Assembly (NCBI GenBank): GCA_040389965.1
Contig: JAZJZF010000024.1
Coordinates: 62,001-126,000, forward strand
DNA length: 64,000 nt
Source of the DNA: UBA4416 sp040389965
Lineage (GTDB): Bacteria; Bacteroidota; Bacteroidia; B-17B0; Aurantibacillaceae
Direction of reading: 5' to 3'
Part shown: positions 36,037 through 45,890 of the stretch, in pieces
Position numbering within the stretch: position 1 is the first letter of the stretch
Layout: every line of letters starts with the position of its first letter
Position numbers and translations under genes: made by a program
Notes under the pieces: generated by a model
The model's input: only the letters and a program-made list of their open reading frames with translations
Databases searched by the model: none
What the model was told of the DNA's origin: nothing

Positions 36037-39000
36037 TTAATTCTTAAATTCTATTATAAACTTAGTTCCCTTATTTCTTTCTAATATTAAAGTTCCGTTT
36101 ATTTGTTCAACTAATGTATCAACAAGCTGTAGACCTAGTGTTTCCGTGTATTTAATGTCGATATGTTGCGGTATTCCAACTCCATTATCTCCTGCCTCGA
36201 TTCTCACATTATTATTTTCAACTTTCAAAGTTACGAAGATTATTCCATCTCTATTATCAGGAAACGCATATTTTAATGAATTTGATATAATTTCATTGAT
36301 AATCAGGCCGCAAGGTATTGATGAATCAAGGTTTAGGAACAATTTATCAAGCGTTAAAATAAGTTTAATTTTCTTTGAGTTAATGGAGTAGGTATGTACC
36401 AGGTTTTTGGATAAGGTGGTAATGTATTCCGAAAAATTAACAGATTCGAAATTCTTTGTCTGATAAAGGCTTTCATGGATAAATGCCATTGATTTGATCC
36501 TGTTTTGGCACTCTTTTAACAAATTTAGGGCATAAGCATCTTTTACGTATGACGATTGAAGATTTAAGATACTTGATATTACCTGCATATTATTCTTTAC
36601 CCTGTGATGTACTTCTTTGAGCAGTACTTCCTTTTCTTTAAGAGACTGGGTTATACGTTCTTCATTCTTTTTATTTTCTGTAATATCAAAGCCTATTCCG
36701 GAGATTTCGATCACCTTGTTATCGTTATCCTTGATAGGGTAGAGGATCATTTGCCTGATAATTTTGACACCGTTTCTGTTAACTCTTTCTGAAATAAATT
36801 CTATTTGTTTCCCTTTAAAGGCTGCTTCATATTTCTCATCCCAAATATCATGAAACTCGGCACTCTTGCTGGTTCTCATGCTTTTACCTATTTCAGGATA
36901 ATAGCCATACAAATCGAAAATAGCTTTTGCATAATTTTGATTAAAGGACGTTAATCTTTTGTCCATGCCAATAGTCCACATAAGCTGATCACCGCTTTCG
37001 AAGATAGCTTTGAGTTTGGCCGATTGTTCTACAATTTGTTTTTCGAATTGTTTGTTTTCTGTGATATCGTGGGCCAAACAGGCTATTTCAATGATTTCAC
37101 CCTGTGAGTTCCGAATAGGATTAAGGTAAATTTCTTTATAATTTAAGTTTCCTTTTTTGTCGTTTTGTTTCCTTTCAAATTTTAAGGAGTTACCTGCTAA
37201 AACCTTGCGGTATAAAGGATACCAGTAGTTTTCGTACTCAGCTTTATGAGTGGGTGGTACAATTTTATCGAGTCGTTTATTTAAAACCGGATCTACTTTG
37301 TGGTTAATTTTAAATGTTTCAATAAAATTATTGTTACATGATGTCAGGTTAAAATCGGTATCGACTGTCCATACCAAATGTGCTGAGCTTTCAAAAATAG
37401 ATTCGAGTTTGGCTGCCTGATCCAGAATTTTTTGTTCTACCAGTTTTCTTTCTGTTACATCATGGCCAATAACCGCAATTTCTGTAATAATGCCCTTTGT
37501 ATCTCTTATTGGATGCAGGTATATTTCCCGGTGATGTGTTTTACCGGTATCATCCGTATTCTCGATCTGGAAAAACTCAACAGAGTTATCTTTTTTGTCA
37601 TTAAATACTTTTTCGTATTTATTTATCCATAGACTCAGATTAATATTCTGGTTTTCTTTTGTCTTTACATTCCCTATATAATCGCCAACATGGAGGGTAT
37701 ATTCGAAAATCTTTTTGATGTAATCGTAATAGTTTTTGTTGAACGATGTAATTTCGAGGTTACGGTTTACTGACCAGATTAAATGTGAGGTGTTATTAAA
37801 AATAGCCTCATATTTTGTAGTTTGCGTAACGAGCTCGTGTTGAATTTTTTTCCTATAATTAATTTCTTTTATAAGTTCCTTATTCAGGTCTTCAGCTATT
37901 TCGGCCCTGATACGCTCTTTTTCGAGCTTTTTTATATCTGAAATATTGGAAATAATGGTTTGCACACATTTTTTGCCATTATAAACAAATGGAACGGTTT
38001 TAAGGTCAACATCTATAATGTTATTTTTTGTGGTACGGATCTTATAAAAATACTCATCCAATTCTTCGCCTTTAATGGCGCGCGCCATCCTGCCTAAAGC
38101 AATTTCTTTTTGTTCTTCCGAATAAAAAAGATCAAATAATTGTCTACCAACCAGTTGATTGATATCATCTCCTTCTAAAATATCCAAAGCTGTTTTATTG
38201 CAATATAAACAGATGCCCTGGTCGTGTATGATAATGCCTATAGGAGAGGCTTCGAGCAGGTTTTGATAATTGTTCCATTTTTGTTCCAATTCATGCCTGT
38301 AATTTTTCTCGACGGTTATGTCTCGGCTTATTCCCAGTATAAACTTTATTTTACCCTTATCATCAAATATAGGGGAGTAGTTATCCTCTAACCATATCAG
38401 TTTTCCTGATTTTGTTTTATACTGAAATATCCCGGTTGTAAATTTGAGTGTATTATCTTTTTGCCTTTTTGCGATGTCTTTTTCAAATGAACGGTAATCT
38501 TTATCGTTTGGTACCATTGATTGTGCGAGGAATGAGTTTTTATAAAACTCATTGGCACTGTAACTCAGGATTTTTTTAATAGACGGGCTTACATACAAGT
38601 ATTTTGGCTCGGGATGGTAGGTAAAAAAATAAATGATGTCATTGGCGTTATCAGCGATCAGTTTAAATTTTTCTTCTGTTTCTTTCCTTAGAAGTTCTTC
38701 CTGTTTTTCTTTTGTAACATCGCGGCTTATGCCTATTAATGTTATGATATTGCCTTGTTTATCTTTTAAATGCGAATAGCGGGTTTCGAGCCAGGCAATT
38801 CCTCCATCTTTTTTAACATACCTGAAAACAGATTTATCGAGTGTTTTACGGATGTTTCTTTTTTCAACAATTACCTGATTAGACTCTCTGATAATATTTT
38901 TGTCATCGTTCAGAATAATTTTGTTTCCAAACAGGGGATCGTTATAAAAATCGCCGGGAGTATAACCCAATATTTTTCTTACTGAATTGCTTACATAGGT

Positions 39001-39928
39001 ATATCTGCCGGTTGGTTTAAAATCGTACAGATAGATAATATCGGAGGCATTTTGCGATAAGTGCCTGAATGTTTTTTCGTTTTGCTTTAGGTATTGTTCT
39101 TTTAAAACATCTGCCGTTACATCTCGGGTAATTCCTAAATTACCAACATGGTTATTATCATTATCGAATTGTGGAATGATTCGCTCCTGTAACCATTGAT
39201 ATTCGGCAGTTTTAAAGTTTTTAAATCTGTAAGCAAAGGTTTGGGGCTTTTTTTCTTTTCTTAGTTTCTCCCTGCTTTTTACAACAATTTCTACATCGTC
39301 GGGGTGAATGTGTTTTAAAATGTTCTTTTTTCCGCTGATATAATTTTTGCTATAAATTTCGGGTTTAACTCCCAGTGTATCGTTTACTTTATCGGATACA
39401 AATCTTAGTTCCTGTTCNNNNNNNNNNATCAACATAATACACTACTTCATCTATTCCTCTTAAAATAACCTGTAGGTTATTTTCTACTTCAATAAGCTGA
39501 TCCTGAGAATTAATACGTGCCGATATATCTGTAATAACAGTTTGTATAACGGTTTTACCATTCAGTGTAATTGTATTTGATTTGAACTCAACATCCGTTA
39601 TTTCGCCGGCAATGTTTTTAATTTTTAATTCTAATGAATCGGGTTCCTGGCCGGCAAGTATACTTTTGTTGGCTGACTTTACAAGCTTATGGTATTGGGT
39701 TGGTATAAAATCGAGGACTGAATGTCCGCTCATTGTTTTTTCCTGCGTCTTAGTTATTTTAAGCAGTTTAATGGCTTTTTTGTTTAAAAAAAGCAGTCGT
39801 GTTGACGAATAAATAATAACCGCAACCGGAAGGTTTTGCAAAACAGAAAAGAGCGAGTTATCATTTATGTCATTAAATGAAGTTGTATCTGTAAAGGAAT
39901 TTTTATTATTCTTTGTCTTCCTTTTCAT
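36037..39928 (-). CDS. Soluble histidine kinase with eight PAS domains and a HisKA_2 core, spanning an assembly gap
   Basis: About 1,294 residues excluding ten Ns at 39418-39427. I count eight PAS-like units in series, many with the PAC ending seen as GISRDVTKEK, GISRDITVEK, GHDVTERK, AHDITENK and GFDITENK. The catalytic core begins LKEVHHRVKNNMQVISSILN (HisKA_2, the phospho-accepting His at about residue 1,100), then LIINEIISNSLKYAFPDNRD (N box) and GDNGVGIPQ (G box). No membrane segment is visible, so this is a cytosolic sensor. It overlaps the MORN gene by 23 bases. Frame arithmetic shows the two flanks of the Ns are in phase, so this is one gene. Confidence 0.93.
39418..39427. other. Assembly gap (10 N) inside the multi-PAS kinase gene
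   Basis: Ten Ns. Excluding them the two sides give a whole number of codons (167 and 1,127) and the join reads through the second PAS domain as VVYYVD followed by EQELRFVSDKV. Confidence 0.98.
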
Positions 39929-41600
39929 TTTGTTTTTGTTCTTTATCCAGAATCGTTTTATCAGGTTTTTTTGAAGTAATGGACGAGTAATCTCTTATAC
40001 TCTCTTCGTAGGTCGGCGTGACCTTTGTACCCTGAAATTTGGTTTCTATATCGTTTTCGTAAAAAATAGTAAGGTAATTATAACCGGCTTCATCATAAAA
40101 CCTCCAGTCGTTTTGTTTCATCCCACCTGCGTAGGTTCCCTGTACCATTTTACGGCCATTAGGGTAATACCAGGTGTGTACACCATCTTCGTCGCCATTT
40201 AAGAATTTACCTTCGTACCTGAGTTTCTCTTTAGGCATGTAATAGCGTTTCCAGAGGCTATCGGGTTTATCGTCTACGTATTTTCCTATTTCTTTGTATT
40301 CGGGTGTTTCGTATACCCAAATGCCTTCCTGCATATCATCGACATATTCGCCTTTTGTGAGTACTTTACCATCTTCGGTATACTCTGTCATGGTTCCGTC
40401 GCGTAAGTTGTTTACATAGGTTTCTTCGCGCATTAAAGCACCATTTTCGAAATACCATTTCCATTCTCCCTGTGCTCTTCCTTTTTTATCGTACTTTCCT
40501 TTTTGCTCAATTTGTCCGTTTGGATAGTAAAAGGTCCATTCGCCTATACGTTTATCATTTGAATAGAGCCCTTTTCCTTTGAATTCGCCAGTATTGTGGT
40601 ATTCATACCATATTCCAACGCGGTTTCTGAGACTATCTACAGCTCCGTAATCTGTTTTAATACCTTCGTTATACACAATGGCAGAATCGGGTACGGCTCT
40701 GTTTCTGCAAACCTGCACTTTAATCATCACATCACTGGTATCGTCGCGGGCAACCGGTAACGAGTCGCACATGTATTTTAATTTATAATGGTAATGGGTT
40801 CCCACAGGCATTCCGTTAATATACCCTCCTTCATATTTTAAGGTACCATCTTCATAATAATCTTTATACACATCTAGTTTTGCCAGTTCAGGCGCATTTT
40901 TTATTTGTTTACCATTATTAAATTTTTCGGTGTTGGTTAAATTCCCTTTTTTATCATATGATTTGGTATAGCCATCTACTAAATCATCTTTATATTTTTT
41001 TTCATCCTTTAAGACGCCATTTTCATAATAGGTTTTCCAAACGCCTTGTTTTTTTCCATTTTCATCAACTCTATTGATGCGTTCTACATTTGCTAAAATT
41101 CCTCCCTGGTATTTAATGATGGATATAATTGTTGAATCTTCGGCATATTCATAGGCAATACCATCAGGTCGACCTTTTACGTAAGGCGTCATTTGCTTGG
41201 TTTTACCTGAAGGGTAGTAAGCAAAAGCCAAACCTTGTTTAATATCATTTACAAAGGGTTCTTTGCTTGTTACTCTTTGGTTGGTATCATAGTTAACGGT
41301 GTAACCATTCTTTTTTCCTTCGGCATAGGCAACTGATTTGGTAATTTTTCCTTTTTCGGAATAGAATTTCCAAACACTATCAAGCACAAAATTCTTACGA
41401 TTACCTTCTATTTTTACTTTACCATTTTTATAATAGTTTTTCCAATAGCCATCGGGTTTTCCATCACGCATGGTTCCTTCTGATGATTTGGCGCCATTAT
41501 CGTAATAAAACACATTATAACCATTTTGATTGGCAGTTTGACCCTTTGAAATTAAAAAGCAAAAATTAAAAACTAACAGTATGAATAAGATCCTTTGCAA
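39906..41600 (-). CDS. Exported MORN-repeat protein (YwqK-like)
   Basis: 564 residues. The signal peptide is MQRILFILLVFNFCFLISKG. The mature part is a run of MORN_2-type repeats of about 23 residues with the pattern YYxNGxxKxEGxxxNxxxDGxWKxYY; examples are KPDGYWKNYYKNGKVKIEG and RIGEWTFYYPNGQIEQKG. Such proteins are common in Bacteroidota, often extracytoplasmic, with unknown function; some are antitoxin-like, but no toxin gene is adjacent. Its stop overlaps the start of the kinase gene, so the MORN protein, kinase and LytTR regulator are co-expressed. Confidence 0.88.
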   Translation of the reverse strand: MQRILFILLVFNFCFLISKGQTANQNGYNVFYYDNGAKSSEGTMRDGKPDGYWKNYYKNGKVKIEGNRKNFVLDSVWKFYSEKGKITKSVAYAEGKKNGYTVNYDTNQRVTSKEPFVNDIKQGLAFAYYPSGKTKQMTPYVKGRPDGIAYEYAEDSTIISIIKYQGGILANVERINRVDENGKKQGVWKTYYENGVLKDEKKYKDDLVDGYTKSYDKKGNLTNTEKFNNGKQIKNAPELAKLDVYKDYYEDGTLKYEGGYINGMPVGTHYHYKLKYMCDSLPVARDDTSDVMIKVQVCRNRAVPDSAIVYNEGIKTDYGAVDSLRNRVGIWYEYHNTGEFKGKGLYSNDKRIGEWTFYYPNGQIEQKGKYDKKGRAQGEWKWYFENGALMREETYVNNLRDGTMTEYTEDGKVLTKGEYVDDMQEGIWVYETPEYKEIGKYVDDKPDSLWKRYYMPKEKLRYEGKFLNGDEDGVHTWYYPNGRKMVQGTYAGGMKQNDWRFYDEAGYNYLTIFYENDIETKFQGTKVTPTYEESIRDYSSITSKKPDKTILDKEQKQNEKEDKE

Positions 41601-41653
41601 AGCCTGATATTTAAATAATTATAAATTTATGATTAATAAATTAAAAATAGCTA

Positions 41654-42631
41654 CTATAATCCGAATTTGGCAGACAACTCCAGCATTCTGTTAATGGGTT
41701 TTTTAGCTTTTTCAATGAGTTCATCACTCATTAACAATTCGGGTTGCTCGTATTTTAAGGTATTATAAATTTTTTCGAGTGTGTTTAATTTCATGTAAGG
41801 ACAATCGTTGCAGGCACAGCTATTGTTTGGCGGTGCAGGAATGAATGTTTTTGCAGGACTCGATTTTTGCATTTGATGAATGATACCTGCTTCGGTTAAT
41901 ACAATAAACTCCTGTGCCTCTGATTTTTTACTATAATTCAATAAAGCGGTTGTACTTCCAATAAAATCAGCATATTCCAAAATAGGCGCTTCACACTCAG
42001 GATGCGCTAAAACCAAAGCTTTTGGGTGCTGAGCTTTTAACTTAACAAGTTTTTCCAAGCTAAAGATCTCATGTACCATACAACTTCCATTCCATAACAC
42101 CATATTACGGCCGGTTACTTTATTGATGTATGCTCCAAGGTTTTTATCGGGAGCAAATATGATCTTTTGATCTTTTGGGAAGGATTCCACAATTTGAACC
42201 GCATTTGTAGACGTTACAATGACATCTGAGAGTGCTTTGATATCAGCTGTACAGTTGACATAGGTTAACACCACATGATCAGGGTGTGCGTCTTTAAATG
42301 CCTTAAATTCGTTTGGCGGACAAGAATCGGCCAAAGAGCAGCCTGCTTTAAGATCCGGAATCAATACTTTGGTTTTGGGATTAAGTATTTTAGCGGTTTC
42401 TGCCATAAAATGTACTCCGGCAAATAAAATAATGTCGGCAGTTGATTTTTCTGCCTGTTGAGCGAGTCCTAAACTGTCTCCAATATAATCTGCAATATCC
42501 TGAATGTCAGCATCTTGATAGTAGTGAGCAAGGATGATAGCATTCTTTTCTTTCTTAAGATGCGAAATCTCTTTGAACAAATCAAGAGCCGGATCAATTT
42601 TTTTTTCGATGTATCCTTTTTCTAAATTCAT
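41654..42631 (-). CDS. nadA: Quinolinate synthase A (NadA)
   Basis: 325 residues. NadA condenses iminoaspartate with dihydroxyacetone phosphate to quinolinate in de novo NAD synthesis, using a 4Fe-4S cluster. The pseudo-threefold repeats are visible: AIILAHYYQDADIQDIADYI, FMAETAKILNP, VLIPDLKAGCSLADSC, then GSCMVHEIF and the C-terminal NSCACNDCPYM with cluster-type cysteines. No nadB or nadC is adjacent. Confidence 0.96.
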   Translation of the reverse strand: MNLEKGYIEKKIDPALDLFKEISHLKKEKNAIILAHYYQDADIQDIADYIGDSLGLAQQAEKSTADIILFAGVHFMAETAKILNPKTKVLIPDLKAGCSLADSCPPNEFKAFKDAHPDHVVLTYVNCTADIKALSDVIVTSTNAVQIVESFPKDQKIIFAPDKNLGAYINKVTGRNMVLWNGSCMVHEIFSLEKLVKLKAQHPKALVLAHPECEAPILEYADFIGSTTALLNYSKKSEAQEFIVLTEAGIIHQMQKSSPAKTFIPAPPNNSCACNDCPYMKLNTLEKIYNTLKYEQPELLMSDELIEKAKKPINRMLELSAKFGL

Positions 42632-43108
42632 TAATATATAATATTAAAATATTTTAAAAATTAAATTAATAGCTATTATTATAAGCTGTTAGTACTGTGT
42701 AAAAATAAGCTTTTGTTTACTAGGTTTTTACATTAATTAGAGTCTATTAACAATTATTAAACCACTTATGAGTTTATAATAATTTGATATATAGTGTAGT
42801 ACAAACTAATGAACAAGTTGTTTAAGATGTTGTGTTGTGTGTAAGTTTTATACCGAGTAGCATCTATTAAGTGTGTGTAAAATTGTACAAAGCATCTAAT
42901 AGTTTTTGAAAGTAAATTTTGAATTACGTAATACTATGCTAAGTAAATTTGTTATTAACAAAGGGGAAATTAATTACACAAACTTATTAACCCTAAATTA
43001 ATTTTTACACAGTATTTTTGTTAATTCACAGGCGTTATAAATGGTTCAAAATCAATACAATTTTTTGTGAGTGTTAATTAACGTTGATTACTATTAGTTA
43101 ACAAAGTT
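42632..43108. other. AT-rich divergent intergenic region, candidate replication-origin or regulatory region
   Basis: About 477 bases with no gene. Three 9-mers fit the DnaA-box form TTWTNCACA as TTTTACACA (reverse at 42696-42704 and 42874-42882, forward at 43003-43011). A 14-bp sequence TACTGTGTAAAAAT at 42693-42706 recurs inverted as ATTTTTACACAGTA at 43001-43014. Genes on both sides are transcribed away from it. A TATTTTTG element at 43013 may be a promoter. Whether this is oriC or only a large promoter region cannot be told from sequence. Confidence 0.45.
42693..43014. repeat. Widely spaced perfect 14-bp inverted repeat
   Basis: TACTGTGTAAAAAT at 42693-42706 and its exact reverse complement at 43001-43014, flanking 294 AT-rich bases. 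Both copies contain the DnaA-box-like TTTTACACA. Confidence 0.8.
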
Positions 43109-43138
43109 TTGAAATACCGGATATCTGATTACTTAACT

Positions 43139-44179
43139 ATGTATAAAAATTCGATCATAAAACGGTTAAAGGTTACTCAAATTATTGAAGAAACAAAAGA
43201 GGCGAAGACCTTTGTATTAACACCGCTCGATGATTGGAAGCCAATTTATAAACCGGGACAGTTCATAACACTGGTATTTAATACAGAGTATGGCGAAAAG
43301 CGCAGATCTTACTCTATGTCGTCGACTCCGGAAGCGGATACTACGCTACAGATAACGGTTAAAAAGCTTGATAATGGTGAGTTTTCGAGGTTTTTAATAA
43401 CGCGGGTAAAGGAAGGAGATATACTGGAAAGCAGCGGAATAAGCGGCCAGTTTGTTTTACCTGAAAACAAAGAATACCTAAAACAATTTTTCTTTATTGC
43501 GGCGGGTAGTGGCATTACGCCCTGTTTTTCGTTAATGAAAACGCTCTTAAAAACCACAAGCCATAAAGTAGTATTAATTTACAGTAATAAAAGCAGAGAA
43601 GACGCGGTGTTTTATGAACAGCTGAAACAGCTTGAAAGCCTTTATCCGGAAAGGCTGCGTATTAAATTCTTATTCAGTAATGAAAATGGTATTTATAATA
43701 CACGTTTAAGTAGCTGGTTATTGAATCATTTTATAGAGGACTATTTAGAGGTTGCTAACAATGAGGCTATGTTTTATGTGTGTGGCCCGTTTGATTATAT
43801 GTTAACGGTACAAATAACTTTGCTGAGCCGGTTCCCGGCGAGCCATGTTATTAAAGAAAATTATAGTAGCCTGCCACGCAAAGTTATTCCGAAACCACCT
43901 GATACAGACCAACACAAGGCCACCATCACCATTAACAATAAAAGCTATAGCATAGCGACGCAGTATCCGCAGTCTATTTTAGATTCGGCAATTGAACATA
44001 ATATACAATTACCCTATAGCTGTAAGGCCGGGCGCTGTGCCAGCTGTGTGGCTACCTGCAGTAAAGGGAAAGTATGGATGGCCTATAATGAGGTGCTGAC
44101 CGATGATGAAGTAGCGGCAGGAAGAATACTGGTTTGCCAGAGCTTTGCTGTGGATGGAGACGTTGAAATTATCTATTAA
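43139..44179 (+). CDS. Flavin/ferredoxin-type reductase with C-terminal 2Fe-2S domain (PaaE-like)
   Basis: About 346 residues from the ATG; a TTG 10 codons upstream gives an in-frame extension, but the ATG start MYKNSIIKRLKVTQIIEE fits the family N terminus better. The FAD-binding domain shows RRSYSMSS near residue 55 and KPGQFITLVF. The NAD(P) domain shows FFIAAGSGITPCFSLMKTLL and FYVCGPFDYM. The last 90 residues are a plant-type ferredoxin domain with SCKAGRCASCVATC and a later CQ, four Cys ligands for 2Fe-2S. Such reductases pass electrons from NAD(P)H to oxygenases or desaturases. No partner oxygenase is adjacent; the desaturase-family gene at 13.3 kb is a distant possibility. Confidence 0.88.
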   Translation: MYKNSIIKRLKVTQIIEETKEAKTFVLTPLDDWKPIYKPGQFITLVFNTEYGEKRRSYSMSSTPEADTTLQITVKKLDNGEFSRFLITRVKEGDILESSGISGQFVLPENKEYLKQFFFIAAGSGITPCFSLMKTLLKTTSHKVVLIYSNKSREDAVFYEQLKQLESLYPERLRIKFLFSNENGIYNTRLSSWLLNHFIEDYLEVANNEAMFYVCGPFDYMLTVQITLLSRFPASHVIKENYSSLPRKVIPKPPDTDQHKATITINNKSYSIATQYPQSILDSAIEHNIQLPYSCKAGRCASCVATCSKGKVWMAYNEVLTDDEVAAGRILVCQSFAVDGDVEIIY

Positions 44180-44267
44180 ATAAGTTACAAGTTTAGAAAG
44201 TTGAAAAGTTCAGTATTTAGAAAGGTAAGTCGGTTTTATAATCTATGTTCAACTCATATAAAACCTA

Positions 44268-44275
44268 TATCTTTG
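44268..44275 (+). promoter_or_regulatory. -7 promoter element for rpiB
   Basis: TATCTTTG, 20 bases before the rpiB ATG, matching TAnnTTTG; no clear -33 box. Confidence 0.45.
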
Positions 44276-44295
44276 CATTATAAATTTAATCACTT

Positions 44296-44724
44296 ATGAA
44301 ATTAGCTATTGGCAGCGATCACGCCGGATTTGAATTGAAACAGGAATTACTTGCTTATTTAAAAAGTAAGCAAATGGATGTAGATGATAAAGGCTGTTAT
44401 AGTGCTGAACGTGCCGATTATTCTGATTTTGGGCATGCTGTGGCTAATGCTGTGGTAAATAAAGAAGTAACTTTTGGTATTTTAATGTGTGGCAGTGGCA
44501 ATGGTATTAATATGACAGCTAATAAACACAAAGGTATAAGGGCTGCTTTGTGCTGGAATGCTGAAATTGCGGCGCTTGCGCGCCAACATAACGATGCTAA
44601 TATATTAACCTTACCGGCAAGGTATATCAGTGTGGAAGAAGCTAAGAAATGTGTAGACGTTTTTTTAACGGAACAGTTTGAAGGTGGAAGACACGCAGAC
44701 AGGATCAAAAAAATTGATTGCTAA
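44296..44724 (+). CDS. rpiB: Ribose 5-phosphate isomerase B
   Basis: 142 residues. RpiB interconverts ribose 5-phosphate and ribulose 5-phosphate in the pentose phosphate pathway. Family signatures are IGSDHAGFELK at the N terminus (residues 5-15) and ILMCGSGNGINMTANK with catalytic Cys65. The later segment NDANILTLPARYI supports the call. Confidence 0.96.
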   Translation: MKLAIGSDHAGFELKQELLAYLKSKQMDVDDKGCYSAERADYSDFGHAVANAVVNKEVTFGILMCGSGNGINMTANKHKGIRAALCWNAEIAALARQHNDANILTLPARYISVEEAKKCVDVFLTEQFEGGRHADRIKKIDC

Positions 44725-44750
44725 TTAACCTGCTTTTTTAAAAAAGCTTA

Positions 44751-44781
44751 AAAGTCCTTATAATTCAATTATAAGGACTTT
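44751..44781 (+). terminator. Rho-independent terminator of rpiB
   Basis: Perfect 14-base arms AAAGTCCTTATAAT and ATTATAAGGACTTT with a 3-base loop, followed by a T-tract. Confidence 0.85.
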
Positions 44782-44875
44782 TTCTATTTGGTTAACTATT
44801 TGGTAACATTAGATTTAATTTAAAGTAACATAATAGCTTTTTATTTGCATTCGAATAATATAAAGTTTACTTTAA

Positions 44876-45808
44876 ATGAGAAAAGAATTTACATTAGTAT
44901 TGCTTTTGCTGAGCTTAATGTCCTTATCGCAAACCCCCAACTATAATGCAACAGACAAAAGAATCAATGCCTACCGTAATTCTTTTTGGTTTGAGGCTAA
45001 TCTTAGCGGAACTATTGCCAGGTATGCCGATAGTGCTGCAAAGTGGCAATATCAACTGGATTTACAATACAGAAGTATGGCAGATGCCAATTATGTAAAA
45101 GACGGACAAAAAAACAATATTTTCTCAGACCCTTATCAGCAGGTTTACAGGCCCTGGATCCATTACTGGATAAAACCTAAAACCGTGAGGTTATCTTTAA
45201 GTCCGATTGGTTATTGGGCCACCTGGACACCAAGCAAAGAAACAGGAGGTCGCTTATTTTACAGCGAATACAGGATCTGTCCACAGTTAACCCTGTTTCA
45301 AAAAGTAGGAAAACTCGAAATACAACAGCGCTACCGTTACGAGTTCAGATGGCAAAGTACCAAAGTAAAAGCAGAACATGCTTCGCCGGCAGACTATAGT
45401 TTGGGGGATAATTTTGTGCATAATGGCGAAAAAATGAGAATGAGGTACTTAGTCAGGCTGAATATGCCCTTAAACGGGAAAAGCACCGGCACCAAAGGTT
45501 CCTTGTACCTGAGCGCCTGGAATGAGGTATTTATTGGATTGGGTGCTAATACAAACAATACGAAATTGTTAGATCAGGACCGCTTTGTGTTTATGATCGG
45601 TAAATACTTTAAATCGTCGTTTCCGGTGAAACTCGAGGTGGGCTATACCCTGCAATACCTGCCAAAATACGATACGGATGTAGCAGCAGGTCAGTCGGCA
45701 GATGGCCCTTACAATTACGGAAAGCTGAACTGGGAGATGAATAATTGTGTGCAGGTATTCCTTATTTGTGATGATTTTCATTCACTTTTTAAAAAAAGGA
45801 AGAAATAG
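44876..45808 (+). CDS. DUF2490 family beta-rich exported protein
   Basis: 310 residues. The signal peptide is MRKEFTLVLLLLSLMSLSQT. The rest is an amphipathic-strand pattern with the DUF2490 features FWFEANLSGTIARYADSAAK, RLFYSEYRICPQLTLFQKVG and LEIQQRYRYEFRWQS. These are predicted outer-membrane or periplasmic barrel-like proteins without a proven role. It lies between rpiB and the phosphate transporter, all on the plus strand. The 82-base gap to the transporter allows co-transcription, so a link to phosphate uptake is conceivable but unproven. Confidence 0.8.
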   Translation: MRKEFTLVLLLLSLMSLSQTPNYNATDKRINAYRNSFWFEANLSGTIARYADSAAKWQYQLDLQYRSMADANYVKDGQKNNIFSDPYQQVYRPWIHYWIKPKTVRLSLSPIGYWATWTPSKETGGRLFYSEYRICPQLTLFQKVGKLEIQQRYRYEFRWQSTKVKAEHASPADYSLGDNFVHNGEKMRMRYLVRLNMPLNGKSTGTKGSLYLSAWNEVFIGLGANTNNTKLLDQDRFVFMIGKYFKSSFPVKLEVGYTLQYLPKYDTDVAAGQSADGPYNYGKLNWEMNNCVQVFLICDDFHSLFKKRKK

Positions 45809-45890
45809 GATCTAATCGATTTTAGTTTTAACTTAACCTTAGCTTAACATAGCAAAAAACAATAGAACCTACTTTTACGAAAAATTTTAT

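Noticed and set aside
39389..39928. A separate PAS-only gene upstream of the N-run in the kinase
   Set aside because: The flanks join in phase and the second PAS domain spans the gap; it is the N terminus of one kinase.
43109..43138. TTG start for the flavin/ferredoxin reductase
   Set aside because: The downstream ATG gives the usual family N terminus; the TTG extension has no family counterpart.
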